Positions 5,620-5,991 of a stretch of 5,991 nt of DNA are shown here, piece after piece (positions within the stretch are counted from its first letter, which is position 1; the number at the start of each line of letters is the position of its first letter). A program made the translations under genes and the position numbers. The notes under the pieces are model-generated. The model was given only the letters and a program-made list of their open reading frames with translations. It ran no database searches and was not told the origin of the DNA. The stretch comes from Chloroflexota bacterium. Lineage in GTDB: Bacteria; Chloroflexota; Limnocylindria; Limnocylindrales; CSP1-4. The DNA lies in NCBI GenBank assembly GCA_021812735.1, contig JAKAMV010000648.1:1-5991 (forward strand). Reading direction: 5' to 3'.

Positions 5620-5991
5620 GCGCGCTGGTCGAGGTGCGGCCCGCCGCGCGCCGGATCACTGGAATCCGGCCCCGGATGCGCAAGGTCGAGCTGGGCCTGC
5701 TCGTCGTCGCGGCGATCGCGCTCGCGGTCGGCGGCGCGTCGCTCGGCGCCACCGAGCGCTGGCTGCAGGCGCAGGCAGCCGGCGAGAAGCTCACGGCCTT
5801 CGGCTTCGCGCCGCCCGACCCGCGGGGTCTCGGCCTGTACATCCTCGCCCTGCTGGCCGTCCACGTGGCGTTCGTGCTTGCCGGGCGGCGCACGGACCAG
5901 ATCCTGCTGCCGGCGGTGGGCCTGCTCGGCGGCATCGGCCTGCTGCTGATGCAGCGCCTGCCGCAGGGCCTCGTGACGCAGTCGATCGGTC
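5616..5991 (+). CDS. rodA: SEDS peptidoglycan glycosyltransferase (FtsW/RodA), N-terminal part, cut by window edge
   Basis: The GTG at 5616 overlaps the fhaB stop by 4 bases (GTGA), a classic coupled junction. The 125 visible residues show a cytoplasmic leader (1-22, Arg-rich), then hydrophobic helices at about 25-44, 71-90 and 95-113. Family-like features are ELGLLVVAAIALAVGGASL in helix 1 and LLPAVGLLGGIGLLLMQRL (97-115) in helix 3, which corresponds to the 'LLP....L.GIGL..i.RL' segment of the N-terminal extended RodA/FtsW proteins of Actinobacteria and Chloroflexota. SEDS proteins polymerise lipid II into glycan strands together with a class B penicillin-binding protein. The catalytic Asp lies beyond the window, so integrity cannot be judged. 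RodA versus FtsW is assigned from the fhaA-fhaB neighbourhood only. Confidence 0.85.
   Translation, partial: MSALVEVRPAARRITGIRPRMRKVELGLLVVAAIALAVGGASLGATERWLQAQAAGEKLTAFGFAPPDPRGLGLYILALLAVHVAFVLAGRRTDQILLPAVGLLGGIGLLLMQRLPQGLVTQSIG

Overview
This is a very GC-rich window of dense bacterial coding sequence. The best anchors are the 3' end of a valyl-tRNA synthetase gene on the left and a cell-envelope regulatory cluster on the right, with two FHA-domain proteins (FhaA-like, FhaB-like) followed by a SEDS glycan polymerase (RodA/FtsW). That gene order is known from Actinobacteria and occurs in some high-GC Chloroflexota. The base composition, GTG starts, weak Shine-Dalgarno sites and a near-leaderless fhaA fit either group, and the sequence alone does not decide between them.

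Layout, left to right. Positions 1-216 are the C-terminal coiled coil of ValRS. A possible extended -10 promoter near 242-250 leads to an unrecognised 248-residue protein with a C-terminal zinc ribbon (290-1036). Next comes a compact same-strand run: an FmdB-type small zinc ribbon protein (1060-1356), a 78-residue winged-helix/excisionase-type DNA-binding protein (1360-1596) and a YihY/BrkB membrane protein (1601-2542). A convergent 41-bp gap with a GC-rich hairpin separates this run from a minus-strand gene (4065-2584). That gene encodes a 493-residue protein with Cys clusters at both ends and a long Ala/Pro-rich middle, which I do not recognise as a named family. A divergent 166-bp promoter region (4066-4231) separates it from fhaA (4232-5182), fhaB (5185-5619) and a truncated SEDS gene (5616 to the window edge).

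How the genes may work together. In Actinobacteria, FhaA and FhaB are phosphothreonine-reading adaptors that link Ser/Thr kinases to peptidoglycan synthesis, and the SEDS protein polymerises glycan strands. The tight spacing (2-nt gap, then 4-nt overlap) indicates one operon, and pbpA and pknB genes would be expected beyond the right edge. The PP2C phosphatase gene that usually lies between fhaB and rodA in Actinobacteria is absent here. The divergent two-ended zinc-finger protein shares its regulatory region with fhaA, so it may be co-regulated with envelope synthesis, but this is inference. I see no mobile element, CRISPR array, tRNA or rRNA.
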